DNA of 64,000 bases from Shewanella sp. c952 (GTDB lineage Bacteria > Pseudomonadota > Gammaproteobacteria > Enterobacterales > Shewanellaceae): NCBI RefSeq assembly GCF_019654975.1, contig NZ_BPEW01000001.1:62001-126000 (forward strand), given 5' to 3'. A program made the position numbers and the translations under genes. The number at the start of each line of letters is the position of its first letter. Positions within the stretch are counted from its first letter, which is position 1. Under the pieces are notes generated by a model. The model was not told where the DNA came from and made no database searches. It saw nothing but the letters and a program-made list of their open reading frames with translations. Below are positions 8,688 through 17,847 of the stretch, piece after piece.

Positions 8688-9761
8688 ATGTCCATTAATA
8701 GAATGTTTATCGCTGTACCTGTTTTACTGCTAGCCGTCGCTGCTGGTGGCTATTATTGGTGGAATGAAGTGCGAAACTTTGAATCGACAGATAACGCCTA
8801 TGTCGAAGCCGATATTTCTAATATCAGCGTTAAGGTACCAGGGTATGTCACTGCGACCTTTGTGACTGACAATCAGCATGTTGAAAAAGGCCAGTTACTG
8901 GCGCAACTTGAAGACAATCAATACAAAGCAAAGGTTGCTCAAAATCAGGCCATGCTGGCTAGTGCCAACGCGGATCTGCAGACATTAGCGGCGCAAGTTG
9001 ACTTGCAACGTGCACTGATTACTCAAGCCAAAGCGGGCGTGGCAGCTGCCGAGGCTGAAAGGTTACGTTCATCGCAGCAGCTTAACCGGGCGACTCAGCT
9101 TAAAATCAAAAACTACAGTTCACAAGATACCGTTGATGAGGCGCAAGCTGGTTTCCAGTCAGCGATAGCTCATCTCGATGAAGCAGAGGCTGCGTTGGTG
9201 GCTAAGCAACGCGAGCTAGCAGTATTTAAATCGCAGCTTATTGAGGCTGATTCTAGTGTCGAGCAAGCTAAAGCGGGACTCGCACTGGCCAAAATCCAAC
9301 TGGCTGATACACAAATAACCGCACCATTTAATGGCATAGTGGGTAAGCGCGGTGCGCTGCAAGGACAATATGTACAGCCAGGGCAAGCCATTTATAGTTT
9401 AGTGCCAGACAACGCCGTATGGATAACTGCGAACTTTAAAGAAACCCAGATAGAGCATATGCAGCCAGGGCAAACGGTAGCGGTAGAGCTTGATGCTTTT
9501 TCTGGTGAATCATTTATTGGGGTGATAGACAGCTTAGCACCAGCTTCAGGGGCAAAATTCAGTTTGTTACCTGCTGAGAATGCCACCGGTAATTTCACTA
9601 AAATAGTACAAAGGATCCCCGTTAGAATCCGCCTCGAATCAGCAACTTCTGGAGACATTCAACAGGTAAGAATCGTTCCAGGCTTGAGTGCATTAGTTAA
9701 GGTAGATACCTCGAAAAGTGGCTTAACTGAAGCCGTTGCTCTTAACTCGGCCAAACAATGA
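8688..9761 (+). CDS. HlyD/EmrA-type membrane fusion protein
   Basis: Periplasmic adaptor of a tripartite efflux pump. One N-terminal membrane helix (about residues 5-25) is followed by the barrel-sandwich start (TDNAYVEADISNISVKVPGYV), a long alpha-hairpin rich in Ala/Gln, and the return lipoyl half (TQITAPFNGIVGKR). EmrA-type adaptors join an inner-membrane MFS pump to an outer-membrane channel. ATG 8688 is preferred over the upstream ATG at 8670 because GGGGAG precedes it by 7 bases. It overlaps the next gene by 4 bases. No TolC-like gene is nearby. Confidence 0.92.
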   Translation: MSINRMFIAVPVLLLAVAAGGYYWWNEVRNFESTDNAYVEADISNISVKVPGYVTATFVTDNQHVEKGQLLAQLEDNQYKAKVAQNQAMLASANADLQTLAAQVDLQRALITQAKAGVAAAEAERLRSSQQLNRATQLKIKNYSSQDTVDEAQAGFQSAIAHLDEAEAALVAKQRELAVFKSQLIEADSSVEQAKAGLALAKIQLADTQITAPFNGIVGKRGALQGQYVQPGQAIYSLVPDNAVWITANFKETQIEHMQPGQTVAVELDAFSGESFIGVIDSLAPASGAKFSLLPAENATGNFTKIVQRIPVRIRLESATSGDIQQVRIVPGLSALVKVDTSKSGLTEAVALNSAKQ

Positions 9762-11347
9762 TGTCAGTTTTGCAGCAATCTCAACCAAGCATTGTTCCTG
9801 CCTATGAGCAGGTTGAGCGTGGCAGTCGCCGCGCTTGGATAGCGGTTTTTGGTGGTCTGATTGGCGCCTTTATGGCCATTTTGGATATCCAAATTACCAA
9901 TGCTTCAATGAAAGAGATCCAAGGCGGTTTAGGGGCAACGCTTGAGGAAGGTTCCTGGATTGCTACTGCCTACTTAGTTGCTGAGATGATAGCAATTCCC
10001 CTTTCAGGTTGGCTCAGCAAAGGGTTGGATATACGGCGCTACATGTTATGGAATAGCGCCATATTTATAGGCGCTTCTCTGCTTTGCTCAGTCGCATGGA
10101 ACTTAGAATCAATGATCGCGTTTAGAGCGATGCAGGGGTTCTTTGGTGGTGCGCTTATTCCGATGGCATTTAGACTTATTCTTGAATACCTGCCGGATGA
10201 GAAGCGTGCAGTGGGCATGGCCTTATTTGGGGTCACGGCTACCTTTGCTCCTTCGATAGGGCCAACATTAGGCGGCTGGTTAACAGAGCAGTTTAGCTGG
10301 CATTATCTGTTTTATATTAATGTGCCACCAGGGTTGCTGGTGATGTCGATGTTGGCATATGGTTTAGTTAAAAAACCGATAAACTGGCCGGAGCTTAAAA
10401 ATGTTGATGTGAGCAGTATTATCACCATGGCACTGGGGATGGGCTGTTTAGAAGTTGTGCTGGAAGAGGGTAGCCGTAAAGAGTGGTTTAGCTCAGATTT
10501 TATTCGTAATTTAGCGATTATATCTGCGATTAATATTGTTATTTTCGTCTATTTGCAGCTTAAAAGAAGCAATCCCTTAGTGAATTTAAAGTTGCTAGGA
10601 CAGCGAGATTTTGCGCTTTCTACCATTGCTTATTTTCTGCTGGGATTAGCGCTGTTTTCATCTATCTATATGGTGCCGCTGTATCTATCGCAAGTGCAGG
10701 ATTATAACTCGCTAGAGATTGGTGAAGTACTGATGTGGATGGGATTTCCTCAACTGCTCATTTTGCCTTTTATGCCCAAATTAATGCAGCGATTTGATAA
10801 TAGATATTTGGCGGGGTTTGGCTTTTTCATGTTTGGCGTTAGTTACTATATGAATAGTCATATGACCTCAGACTTTGCTGGACCGCAAATGATAGCCTCG
10901 ATGGTCGTCCGAGCCATTGGTCAGCCATTTATTATGGTGCCTATCGGCATGTTGGCCACAGCGGGGATTAAAAAGGCTGAAAACGCTTCGGCATCAACGG
11001 TGCTTAACGTTATTCGTAATCTTGGTGGTGCGGTTGGTATAGCGCTTGTTGCCACATTAACGGATAACTTAAGCCGCAGCCATCTGGCACACATAAAAGA
11101 AACAGTACCAGCGGTTAGCTCAATGGCTAATGAGTATTTAGCAGCAACTGCCAATATGTTACAAGCGTCGGGCTCGAACCCTGTCACTGCAAGCTTACAA
11201 GCATCGGCATTACTAGGACAAACGATGGCCAAACAGGCATCTATTCAAGCATATAATGATGTGTTTTTCATTATGTCAGCGCTGTTGATGGTGGCGGTAT
11301 TGGCGGTATTATCAATCCGCAAACCGGCTGCTACTGCTATTAGCTAA
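9758..11347 (+). CDS. DHA2-family (EmrB/QacA, 14-TMS) MFS drug transporter
   Basis: 529 residues, highly hydrophobic throughout, consistent with 14 membrane segments. The first segment has LDIQITNASMKEIQGGLGA, typical of EmrB-type proton-driven exporters. Motif C (GPTLGGWLTEQFSWHYLFYINVP) is well kept. It overlaps the adaptor gene (ATGATG), so translation is probably coupled. It should pump hydrophobic drugs or metabolites outward with the HlyD-like protein; the substrate is not predictable. Confidence 0.92.
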   Translation: MMSVLQQSQPSIVPAYEQVERGSRRAWIAVFGGLIGAFMAILDIQITNASMKEIQGGLGATLEEGSWIATAYLVAEMIAIPLSGWLSKGLDIRRYMLWNSAIFIGASLLCSVAWNLESMIAFRAMQGFFGGALIPMAFRLILEYLPDEKRAVGMALFGVTATFAPSIGPTLGGWLTEQFSWHYLFYINVPPGLLVMSMLAYGLVKKPINWPELKNVDVSSIITMALGMGCLEVVLEEGSRKEWFSSDFIRNLAIISAINIVIFVYLQLKRSNPLVNLKLLGQRDFALSTIAYFLLGLALFSSIYMVPLYLSQVQDYNSLEIGEVLMWMGFPQLLILPFMPKLMQRFDNRYLAGFGFFMFGVSYYMNSHMTSDFAGPQMIASMVVRAIGQPFIMVPIGMLATAGIKKAENASASTVLNVIRNLGGAVGIALVATLTDNLSRSHLAHIKETVPAVSSMANEYLAATANMLQASGSNPVTASLQASALLGQTMAKQASIQAYNDVFFIMSALLMVAVLAVLSIRKPAATAIS

Positions 11348-11437
11348 GCAATCTATTCGCTTAGCTAATATTGTCTGTATTTGTTGATTTGAAGCGGCTA
11401 GACTGCTGATAAAACTGGTTGTGATGGAGAGAGACTT

Positions 11438-11899
11438 TTGTTGTGGAAATCGCTAGCTTTTTCGGAGCTTACACTCGATGAATTGTATGAGCTACTCAAA
11501 CTGAGAGTAGATGTGTTTGTGGTAGAGCAAAACTGCCCTTATCCAGAGTTGGACAATAAAGACCGCCATAGCCAAACCCAACACTTACTCGGTGTCGATG
11601 GACAAGGCGTTATTCAAGCTTATGCACGGGTGCTAGCGCCTGGCGTGAGTTATCCAGATGCCAGTATTGGCCGTGTGATTGTTTCCGAAGCTGCTCGAGG
11701 GGGCGGAGTTGCGCATACCTTGATGCAAAAGGCTATTTCGATATCAACCAAAAAGTGGCCCGAGCATAATATTCAACTCGGTGGACAAGAGCACTTAAAA
11801 GGCTTCTATCAAAAGCTCGGTTTTGAGCCCGTATCGGAAATGTATCTTGAGGATGGGATCCCTCATCTCGATATGTTACTAACGCGAGAAGGTTTATAG
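11438..11899 (+). CDS. elaA: ElaA-type GNAT acetyltransferase
   Basis: 153 residues closely following E. coli ElaA: LRVDVFVVEQNCPYPELD in the N-terminal half, the acetyl-CoA loop region IGRVIVSEAARGGGVAHTLM, and FYQKLGFEPV then EDGIPH near the end. It is a predicted N-acetyltransferase of unknown substrate. The start is TTG at 11438 with GGAGAG 7 bases upstream; no ATG fits. Confidence 0.9.
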   Translation: MLWKSLAFSELTLDELYELLKLRVDVFVVEQNCPYPELDNKDRHSQTQHLLGVDGQGVIQAYARVLAPGVSYPDASIGRVIVSEAARGGGVAHTLMQKAISISTKKWPEHNIQLGGQEHLKGFYQKLGFEPVSEMYLEDGIPHLDMLLTREGL

Positions 11900-12014
11900 C
11901 ATACAGCTCTAGTTTTAAACTAAAGTTGGAGATGTTTACCGACGAATAAAGATAGTTTTTTTGTGGTAAAAGTGTTCAACTTTATATCCCGTTATCAATC
12001 AATAAAGGCGCGCA

Positions 12015-12899
12015 GTGCTAAATTATATTGAACCTGTATTTAGACCCCCTTCGGAGTGGAAATCACTTATTCTGCAGGTGACCAATGGTTGTAGTTGGAA
12101 CCAGTGCAGCTTCTGCGATATGTACACTGCTAGCCAGAAGCGTTTTCGAGCGCAAAAAATTGATAAAGTAGAACAAGAGCTGATCAAAGTATCTAGCTCC
12201 CAAGCTCACATCTCTAGAGTATTCTTGGCTGATGGCGATGCCATGACGCTACCATTCGCCAGATTGGAAGAGATCTGCTTACTTATAAAAAAATTCCTAC
12301 CGTCAGTGACACGGATCAGCAGTTATTGTTTGCCTCGTAATATCAACAACAAGACTCCAGAGCAGTTACAACGATTGCGTGAACTAGGGCTAACTTTGCT
12401 CTACATCGGCTGTGAAAGTGGTGACGATGAAGTGCTAAAACGGATCAACAAGGGTGAAACGTTTACCTCCTCATTGACCGCGCTGCAAAAAATTAAAGCG
12501 GCGGGTATCAAGTCATCGGTAATGATTCTAAATGGTCTAGGCGGGGTGTCGTTGTCACGGCAGCATGCATTGCAATCAGCAAAGCTAATGAATGCTGCAC
12601 AACCCGAATTTTTGTCAACGCTGGTGGTGACGCTACCACTGGGCACTGAGCGCATGGACAAGGCGTTTGATGGTCATTTTCAATTGCCAAATCAAATGCA
12701 ATTGTTTGAAGAGATGCAGGTACTTCTGAGTCATTTAGAACTGGATAAAACTATCTTTCGTTCAGACCATGCTTCTAATTATTTAGTATTAAAAGGTGTG
12801 CTGGGCAAAGATAAAGCAAGCTTATTAGGCCAAGTCGAGGCCGCAATGAATACGCCTGAACGTATTCAATTGCGACAAGAATGGCAACGAGGTTTGTAG
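12015..12899 (+). CDS. Radical SAM protein
   Basis: Radical SAM enzyme with the cluster-binding motif CSWNQCSFC (CX4CX2C spacing) near residue 27, followed by DMY. GCESGDDEVLKRINKG near residue 135 is the SAM-binding region seen in this group. CX4CX2C with SWNxC is usual for a YgiQ/Elp3-like set of uncharacterised radical SAM proteins. The reaction is unknown. Start GTG with AAAGG 7 bases upstream. Confidence 0.88.
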   Translation: MLNYIEPVFRPPSEWKSLILQVTNGCSWNQCSFCDMYTASQKRFRAQKIDKVEQELIKVSSSQAHISRVFLADGDAMTLPFARLEEICLLIKKFLPSVTRISSYCLPRNINNKTPEQLQRLRELGLTLLYIGCESGDDEVLKRINKGETFTSSLTALQKIKAAGIKSSVMILNGLGGVSLSRQHALQSAKLMNAAQPEFLSTLVVTLPLGTERMDKAFDGHFQLPNQMQLFEEMQVLLSHLELDKTIFRSDHASNYLVLKGVLGKDKASLLGQVEAAMNTPERIQLRQEWQRGL

Positions 12900-12916
12900 C
12901 ATCGCCATAGCGATGT

Positions 12917-13753
12917 TTACGGCTCTTGAATATGGATCTCTCTTACTGGGCAAGGGATCTCTATATCGGCTTCTCTGAGTGCTTTGATTAGGCTAGCGTT
13001 GGTTTGGTATTTATCTTGGAAATAGCTTTCGGTTGCCACCCAATAACGAATGCCGATCTCAATACCTATGTTATTAAAATCATTGATACCCACTTGTGCA
13101 TGCTCGCCATCACTTACCTGAGCGCTGTCAGCTAATACTTGTTTGAGGATTGACACAACCTGTTCAGGATCTGATTTATAGCTGATATTGAGCGTAGTCT
13201 CTACCAGTTTGTTAGCAAAAGAGTTATGTAATACCTCACCGACTATGTGTTTATTGGGCACATTTATTTGTTCGCCCTCTTCATTGGTGAGCACTGTCAT
13301 TCCTAGATGAATATCCTTAACTAACCCGCTAACTCCTTTTACTTCAATGGTGTTACCGACAATGAAAGGTCGAGTTACTATGATAGTGATACCAGCGGCA
13401 TAGTTTGCCAACATCCCTTGCAGAGCAAGACCTGCGCCTAATGATGCTGCACCAATCGCGGCGACCATAGGAGTCACACTAATCCCGAGTTTTCCAAGGG
13501 CAATAACGCCAACCAATAGGATGACTAGAATACGAACAAAGTTACTGGTGAAATTGCTGAGGGTTATATCGATTTCATGTTTTTCAAAAAGGCGGGTAAC
13601 AAGGTTGGATGCTTTAGCTGCAACCCATAAGCCAATTAAGAAAATTAGCGCAGCACCTAAAATACTAAAGCTATACTGCACAATAAACTCAGTGATCATG
13701 CTATAGGCATTTTGTAATTGAGCGATCTCTTGATCTAAACCTTGTTCATTCAT
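12917..13753 (-). CDS. mscS: MscS-family small mechanosensitive channel
   Basis: 278 residues, close to E. coli MscS (286). Three N-terminal membrane segments are seen. The pore helix is the glycine/alanine-rich AAIGAASLGAGLALQGMLANYAAG (about residues 95-120). The beta domain (GNTIEVKGVSGLVKDI, INVPN) and the C-terminal alpha-beta vestibule follow. It releases solutes on hypo-osmotic shock. It converges with the radical SAM gene, with only 17 bases between. Confidence 0.92.
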   Translation of the reverse strand: MNEQGLDQEIAQLQNAYSMITEFIVQYSFSILGAALIFLIGLWVAAKASNLVTRLFEKHEIDITLSNFTSNFVRILVILLVGVIALGKLGISVTPMVAAIGAASLGAGLALQGMLANYAAGITIIVTRPFIVGNTIEVKGVSGLVKDIHLGMTVLTNEEGEQINVPNKHIVGEVLHNSFANKLVETTLNISYKSDPEQVVSILKQVLADSAQVSDGEHAQVGINDFNNIGIEIGIRYWVATESYFQDKYQTNASLIKALREADIEIPCPVREIHIQEP

Positions 13754-13963
13754 TATTTGGTCCTTAATACAACATTTTCACTTTGCAGCTTACTGAAGTT
13801 AAACTGTTTTGTAACTTGGTATTTACCTTGAAAATAGTTTGTTTTCAACTTTTACCTAGTCAGGTAACGATCCGTGAAGATGATCATGGTTTGCTGTAAA
13901 CCTTCTGTGATATCAGCAAGAATAGGTTATTCTCAAGGGTAATTCTAATCAGTGAGATCCACT

Positions 13964-14422
13964 ATGAAAGCGATTATTCTAGTTATATGTAGTTTGTTTG
14001 CGACCTCTGTCTGGGCAAATACTTATAGTATTGGCGATCAGTTGGAGACACTAAAATTACAAGATCAATACGAAGCAGATTACGCTGTTGATCAAAAAGT
14101 TACTCGAGTATTGTTTAGCCGTAGCATGGACGGTGGCAACCTTATTCAGGAAGCATTAGAAACAGATCCAGCGCTTTATGAAACGAACTCACTCGCTTAC
14201 GTAGCAGACATTAGTGGCATGCCTTCATTAATTGCTCGCTTTGTGGCGATTCCACAGTTTAAGAAGTTTGATTATAGAGTGGCATTAGATCGAGAGGGTG
14301 AGATAACCAAGGCGCTACCTGCTGAAAAAGATCAGGCGACGTTGATTGAGCTTACAGATAACAAGATCACTCAAATCAGTTATTTTGACTCAACAGAGTC
14401 ATTGTTAGAAGCGCTTAAGTAA
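13964..14422 (+). CDS. Predicted periplasmic protein, unknown function
   Basis: Not recognised. 152 residues with a clean Sec signal peptide (cleavage after SVWA). The mature part is cysteine-free, with alternating strands and helices; the segment TRVLFSRSMDGGNLIQEAL and a final TLIELTDNKITQISYFDS are suggestive of a thioredoxin-like fold without redox residues, but this is weak. ATG 13964 gives the signal peptide directly; the GTG 12 bases earlier adds only four residues. It is a single gene with its own terminator. Confidence 0.75.
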   Translation: MKAIILVICSLFATSVWANTYSIGDQLETLKLQDQYEADYAVDQKVTRVLFSRSMDGGNLIQEALETDPALYETNSLAYVADISGMPSLIARFVAIPQFKKFDYRVALDREGEITKALPAEKDQATLIELTDNKITQISYFDSTESLLEALK

Positions 14423-14435
14423 CTTATAAGTTTAT

Positions 14436-14464
14436 AAAAAAGGCGCGTTAAGCGCCTTTATTAG
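14436..14464 (+). terminator. Rho-independent terminator
   Basis: Stem AAGGCGC/GCGCCTT with a TTAA loop, preceded by A6 and followed by T-rich DNA, 14 bases after the stop codon. Confidence 0.8.
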
Positions 14465-14466
14465 TT

Positions 14467-14748
14467 TTATACCAATAGCATTAAGTATTTTCCCCGTTCA
14501 GAGCCCCTCAGTCTTTTCAATTCAAAGCGCATTGGTAAAGGAATGGTTATTCCCTTTTAAGTCAATGCAAAGCAGAAGTGGAAAGACTGAGGGGCTTACG
14601 TAGTGTGGCTGAGGTAAAAATGGGTAAAACGCTGTATGCTTCGCTATGAGATTTGGATATAGAATAACGATTAGCTCAAATCCCACTACTTGCCTACAGC
14701 GTTTTGAATTCCCGCTGAATGGTCAAACTTTTAATACAATTGGTATTA
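14467..14748. mobile_element. MITE-like repeat, family B
   Basis: A 282-bp non-coding element with imperfect terminal inverted repeats (left TTATACCAATAGCATTAAG; the right end is complementary to TAATACCAATTGTATTAAA). The outer 10 bases match the ends of family A, but the interior differs. An internal inverted pair (CCCCTCAGTCTTTTC with GAAAGACTGAGGGG) could fold strongly. A decayed piece of the same interior lies at 20163-20233. It sits between two converging genes. Confidence 0.7.
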
Positions 14749-14756
14749 GCATCTAG

Positions 14757-14972
14757 CTAAGCTGAATGACCTTTCAAAATATCGTAGATCTCCTCTTTTA
14801 AATGCAGCTTCTGCAGCTTTAATTCGTGTACCTCTGGGGTGTAGTCGCTTGCGCTATGCTGTTCCAGATTCTTAATCTCTTCATCGAGCTGGTTATGCTT
14901 GTTAAATTTTTTCTGGAAGTGAGTATCAGAAGTTTTAAGTTTGCTTATTAATTCTCTATATTCTGGAAACAT
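14757..14972 (-). CDS. YdcH-like DUF465 small protein
   Basis: 71 residues, charged and almost wholly helical, with the DUF465 pattern: an N-terminal FPEYRELISKLK, then HNQLDEEIKNLE, then LKLQKLHLKEEIYDIL. Members are small coiled-coil-like proteins of unknown role. Length and spacing are typical. Confidence 0.85.
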   Translation of the reverse strand: MFPEYRELISKLKTSDTHFQKKFNKHNQLDEEIKNLEQHSASDYTPEVHELKLQKLHLKEEIYDILKGHSA

Positions 14973-15041
14973 GCAGGCTGTCCTTTTGCTGATATTTTCT
15001 TGTGGTTCAACTTTAAACTAGCGTGTTCTATTTGGACTATT

Positions 15042-15057
15042 TGTGAGCTAGATCATG
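15042..15057. promoter_or_regulatory. Candidate CRP site
   Basis: TGTGAGCTAGATCATG fits the CRP consensus TGTGA-N6-TCACA in the left half and most of the right. It lies 292 bases ahead of udp and 70 bases ahead of the YdcH-like start. In E. coli udp is CRP-controlled, so the match is plausible, but the distance from udp is long. The remaining 14973-15348 holds no gene. Confidence 0.4.
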
Positions 15058-15348
15058 TTTTAGTGCTTTATCCCACTTGAGGAGTGTTTGATACTGTAAT
15101 TGTTTGTTTTTATTGTGTTTTTAATGTTAATTATCTTTTGGGGAAATAACCTTAAGTGCGGCTGGCACTCTGCTGTTCTACTGCTATATTTCTACAATCG
15201 TTAACAATCTTGGTTTGGTAACTAGATTACGACAATTCATTTACTCTTGGCAGAAAAAGTGTGATCAGGTTAACCTTATCGCAGTCGATACTAGGTTAAA
15301 GTCGATTTATTGAGAATTTTATAATCAAAATTGAAAGAGGTTTTCACA

Positions 15349-16107
15349 ATGTCTGATGTATTTCATTTAGGCTTAACCAAAGAAATGCTAGCTGGCGCAA
15401 GCTTAGCTATCGTTCCAGGTGATCCAGAAAGAGTTAAACGTATTGCAGAGCTAATGGAGAATGCGACATTTCTTGCAAGCCACCGCGAATATACCAGTTA
15501 TCTAGCGTATATCGACGGTAAGCCTGTTGTCGTGTGTTCAACGGGTATCGGTGGACCATCTACCTCTATCGCAGTTGAAGAGCTGGCTCAGCTAGGTGTA
15601 CGTACCTTCTTACGTGTTGGAACAACTGGTGCTATCCAGCCACAGGTTAATGTTGGAGACGTGATTGTTACTCAAGCTTCTGTCCGTCTTGATGGCGCTA
15701 GCTTGCACTTTGCTCCAATGGAGTTCCCAGCGGTTGCAAACTTTGAATGTACTACAGCTATGGTTGAAGCAAGCCGTGATGCAGGTTTAGAGCCTCATAT
15801 CGGTATCACTGCGTCATCTGACACCTTCTACCCAGGACAAGAGCGTTACGATACGGTTTCTGGCCGCATTACTCGTCAGTTCAAAGGGTCGATGCAAGAG
15901 TGGCAAGATCTTGGTGTGCTTAACTATGAAATGGAGTCTTCAACGCTATTTACCATGTGTGCTTCACAAGGTTGGCGTGCAGCCTGTGTTGCGGGTGTTA
16001 TTGTGAACCGTACACAGCAAGAGATCCCAGATGAAGCGACGATGAAGAAAACAGAAGTTAGTGCTGTTTCTATCGTTGTGGCTGCAGCTAAAAAGCTGTT
16101 GGCATAG
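15349..16107 (+). CDS. udp: Uridine phosphorylase
   Basis: Splits uridine with phosphate to uracil and ribose-1-phosphate in the cytoplasm. 252 residues, matching the usual 253. Family motifs are VPGDPERV (phosphate binding), [25 protein letters not shown] and [10 protein letters not shown] (nucleoside binding with the ribose-contacting Glu). ATG 15349 begins MSDVFHLGL as in other Udp proteins and has AAGAGG upstream; the longer in-frame start is rejected. It faces a nucleoside-channel gene, so uptake and breakdown of nucleosides are encoded together. Confidence 0.96.
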   Translation: MSDVFHLGLTKEMLAGASLAIVPGDPERVKRIAELMENATFLASHREYTSYLAYIDGKPVVVCSTGIGGPSTSIAVEELAQLGVRTFLRVGTTGAIQPQVNVGDVIVTQASVRLDGASLHFAPMEFPAVANFECTTAMVEASRDAGLEPHIGITASSDTFYPGQERYDTVSGRITRQFKGSMQEWQDLGVLNYEMESSTLFTMCASQGWRAACVAGVIVNRTQQEIPDEATMKKTEVSAVSIVVAAAKKLLA

Positions 16108-16160
16108 TGGTATGACATTCTCTATAAGAGGGGTCTATTAGGGAATTAATATACTTAAGC

Positions 16161-16186
16161 AAAAAGGCGCATATAGCGCCTTTTTT
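16161..16186. terminator. Bidirectional terminator between udp and tsx-like gene
   Basis: Stem AAAAAGGCGC/GCGCCTTTTT with a short loop, A5 on the left and T6 on the right, midway between two converging stop codons. Confidence 0.85.
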
Positions 16187-16205
16187 GTATCTGTATCAAA
16201 CATAT

Positions 16206-16958
16206 TTAGAAGTGATATTTTGCTATCACTGAGTAGGTGTTCTGATCGATACCATCGACACCATACTTGTTCTTCCAGTAATCGTATTCGATACCGACAA
16301 ACAGTTTATTCTTCTTATGCTCACCGAAAACCACTGCGCCTAGATCATATTTAAGCTGTGGGTTGAAGTGGAAGTTGGTTTGATACGCATCTTCATCAGT
16401 CGCGAATACCCAATCAAAGAAGCCATCAAATACGATATTAGAGTTACCAACAGGAAAGTCCATTCTAAATGCTGGAGTTAACTGCCAGCCATCGCTGATG
16501 TTATCGCTACCGGTTGCATGTCTGCGGTAGGTATTGAGCTGGAAATAGCTGAAGTACGGCACATTCAAATCCATACCTAAACCATATAGCCAGCTTTTTA
16601 CTGGGCCTTCACCTTCTTCGAAGGTAAGTGCTAGAGATAGATCGCTAATTGGGCCAAGGGCTATCTCTTTGCCTAATATTTTCCCCGCGCTAAAACGAGT
16701 CGATATTTCGCCGTACGTGGTGCTGTCTTTGCCACCATTATTGCCGTTAAAATAAGTAACATCTTGGAAAGCAAACCAATCACCATACTTCCAGTCACCT
16801 GCCGTTTCAAAGGTGAAAGTTGTTTGTGAGTCAGACGGTGCCAAGTCGTAATTATCACCATATAGCGCAGTGACGCTTGCATCCCACCAATTAATCATAT
16901 TGTCAGCCATTGCGGTTGGGCTGACTAGTAGCGCTAGGCATAACCATTTCTTATTCAT
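16206..16958 (-). CDS. tsx: Tsx/OmpK-family nucleoside outer-membrane channel
   Basis: 250 residues with a signal peptide (cut after AMA) and a beta-barrel pattern ending in Tyr-His-Phe, the usual outer-membrane C-terminus. INWWDASVTALYGDNY near the mature N-terminus is typical of the Tsx/OmpK family, which lets nucleosides cross the outer membrane. The converging udp gene supports this role. ATG 16958 is chosen because the longer frame adds an untypical basic leader before a complete signal peptide. OmpK versus Tsx cannot be separated here. Confidence 0.88.
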   Translation of the reverse strand: MNKKWLCLALLVSPTAMADNMINWWDASVTALYGDNYDLAPSDSQTTFTFETAGDWKYGDWFAFQDVTYFNGNNGGKDSTTYGEISTRFSAGKILGKEIALGPISDLSLALTFEEGEGPVKSWLYGLGMDLNVPYFSYFQLNTYRRHATGSDNISDGWQLTPAFRMDFPVGNSNIVFDGFFDWVFATDEDAYQTNFHFNPQLKYDLGAVVFGEHKKNKLFVGIEYDYWKNKYGVDGIDQNTYSVIAKYHF

Positions 16959-17135
16959 CTCAAAACCTTTTGTGTGCAGCTTGCGCTGCTTATTGTTTGG
17001 CAATCTATACACTCTATGGTGTTATTTATAAGGGGACAGACCAATTTAAAACGATTGCTCTATAACCGTTTTAATGGCGTGGAATATAGGCTGAAACTGA
17101 ATATTGTTCAAAGAGTTTGTTACGATTTTTTGCGT

Positions 17136-17168
17136 TAGATTGTAAATATTTTACGGTAGATTGTAATT
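17136..17168. promoter_or_regulatory. Direct repeat in tsx-nfeD gap, candidate operator
   Basis: TAGATTGTAAAT (17136-17147) and TAGATTGTAATT (17157-17168) are 21 bp apart, two helical turns, in the 409-bp gap between the divergent tsx-like and nfeD genes. It is a plausible regulator site. The rest of the gap (16959-17367) shows no gene. Confidence 0.35.
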
Positions 17169-17367
17169 GCACTGAGTGAGGTGTAAAAAGGTGTGTTGTG
17201 CTAGTTAGCTGCTAAGTGTTATTTATTCAGTGGTTTATGTTCGATTAATAAATGATTCATAGACCTCAGGTAGCGTGTTCTTTATAGCTTGTTTGACATA
17301 ATATGTCGCAAAAAAAACAAACAGCTGATATAGTGACTGTCTGGACTCTTTCATTTCAGGGGGAAAT

Positions 17368-17847
17368 ATGGAGTTATCAAATCCTATCTTGATCTGGGCT
17401 GTAATCGGCCTATTTCTGATGTTAGCGGAGATTATTTTACCAGGTGGTATTGTGATTCTTCTCGGTGCAGCTTGTTTGGTAGTAGCTGGAGCATTAGCGA
17501 CTGGTTTAGTTGAAGGTATTGTTCAAAGCCTTACGTTGTGGTTTATCGCTTCCATGGTGCTTTTACTGCTATTTAGGCAGGTAACGCAAAAGCTTGTTGG
17601 TGGTGATGCCCACGTGGATAATACCGATGAAGAGTTAGAACTCTTTAATCAATCTGCCATCGTCAAGCAAACAATCGGTCCGGCACAAAAAACGGGTCGT
17701 ATTGAATTTCAGGGAAGTGAATGGCCAGCACTCGGTGATGGCACTGAAATCGCTGTCGGTAGCCAAGTCAGAGTTATCTGTCGAGACAATATCGCCTTAG
17801 TTGTCGAGCCGTTAGTTGAGCAAGCTGAAAACTTAACAAATACCTAG
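17368..17847 (+). CDS. NfeD-family membrane protein
   Basis: 159 residues: two to three N-terminal membrane segments (residues about 8-70) and a C-terminal OB-fold domain (GRIEFQGSEWPALGDGTEIAVGSQVRVI). NfeD proteins partner with SPFH/stomatin proteins, and two such genes follow. AGGGGG lies 6 bases ahead of the ATG. A family A repeat begins right after the stop and separates it from its partners. Confidence 0.92.
   Translation: MELSNPILIWAVIGLFLMLAEIILPGGIVILLGAACLVVAGALATGLVEGIVQSLTLWFIASMVLLLLFRQVTQKLVGGDAHVDNTDEELELFNQSAIVKQTIGPAQKTGRIEFQGSEWPALGDGTEIAVGSQVRVICRDNIALVVEPLVEQAENLTNT

Noticed and set aside
12100..12130. CX4CX2C in the radical SAM protein in place of CX3CX2C
   Set aside because: This spacing with SWNxC is usual in the YgiQ/Elp3-like subgroup and is not a defect.
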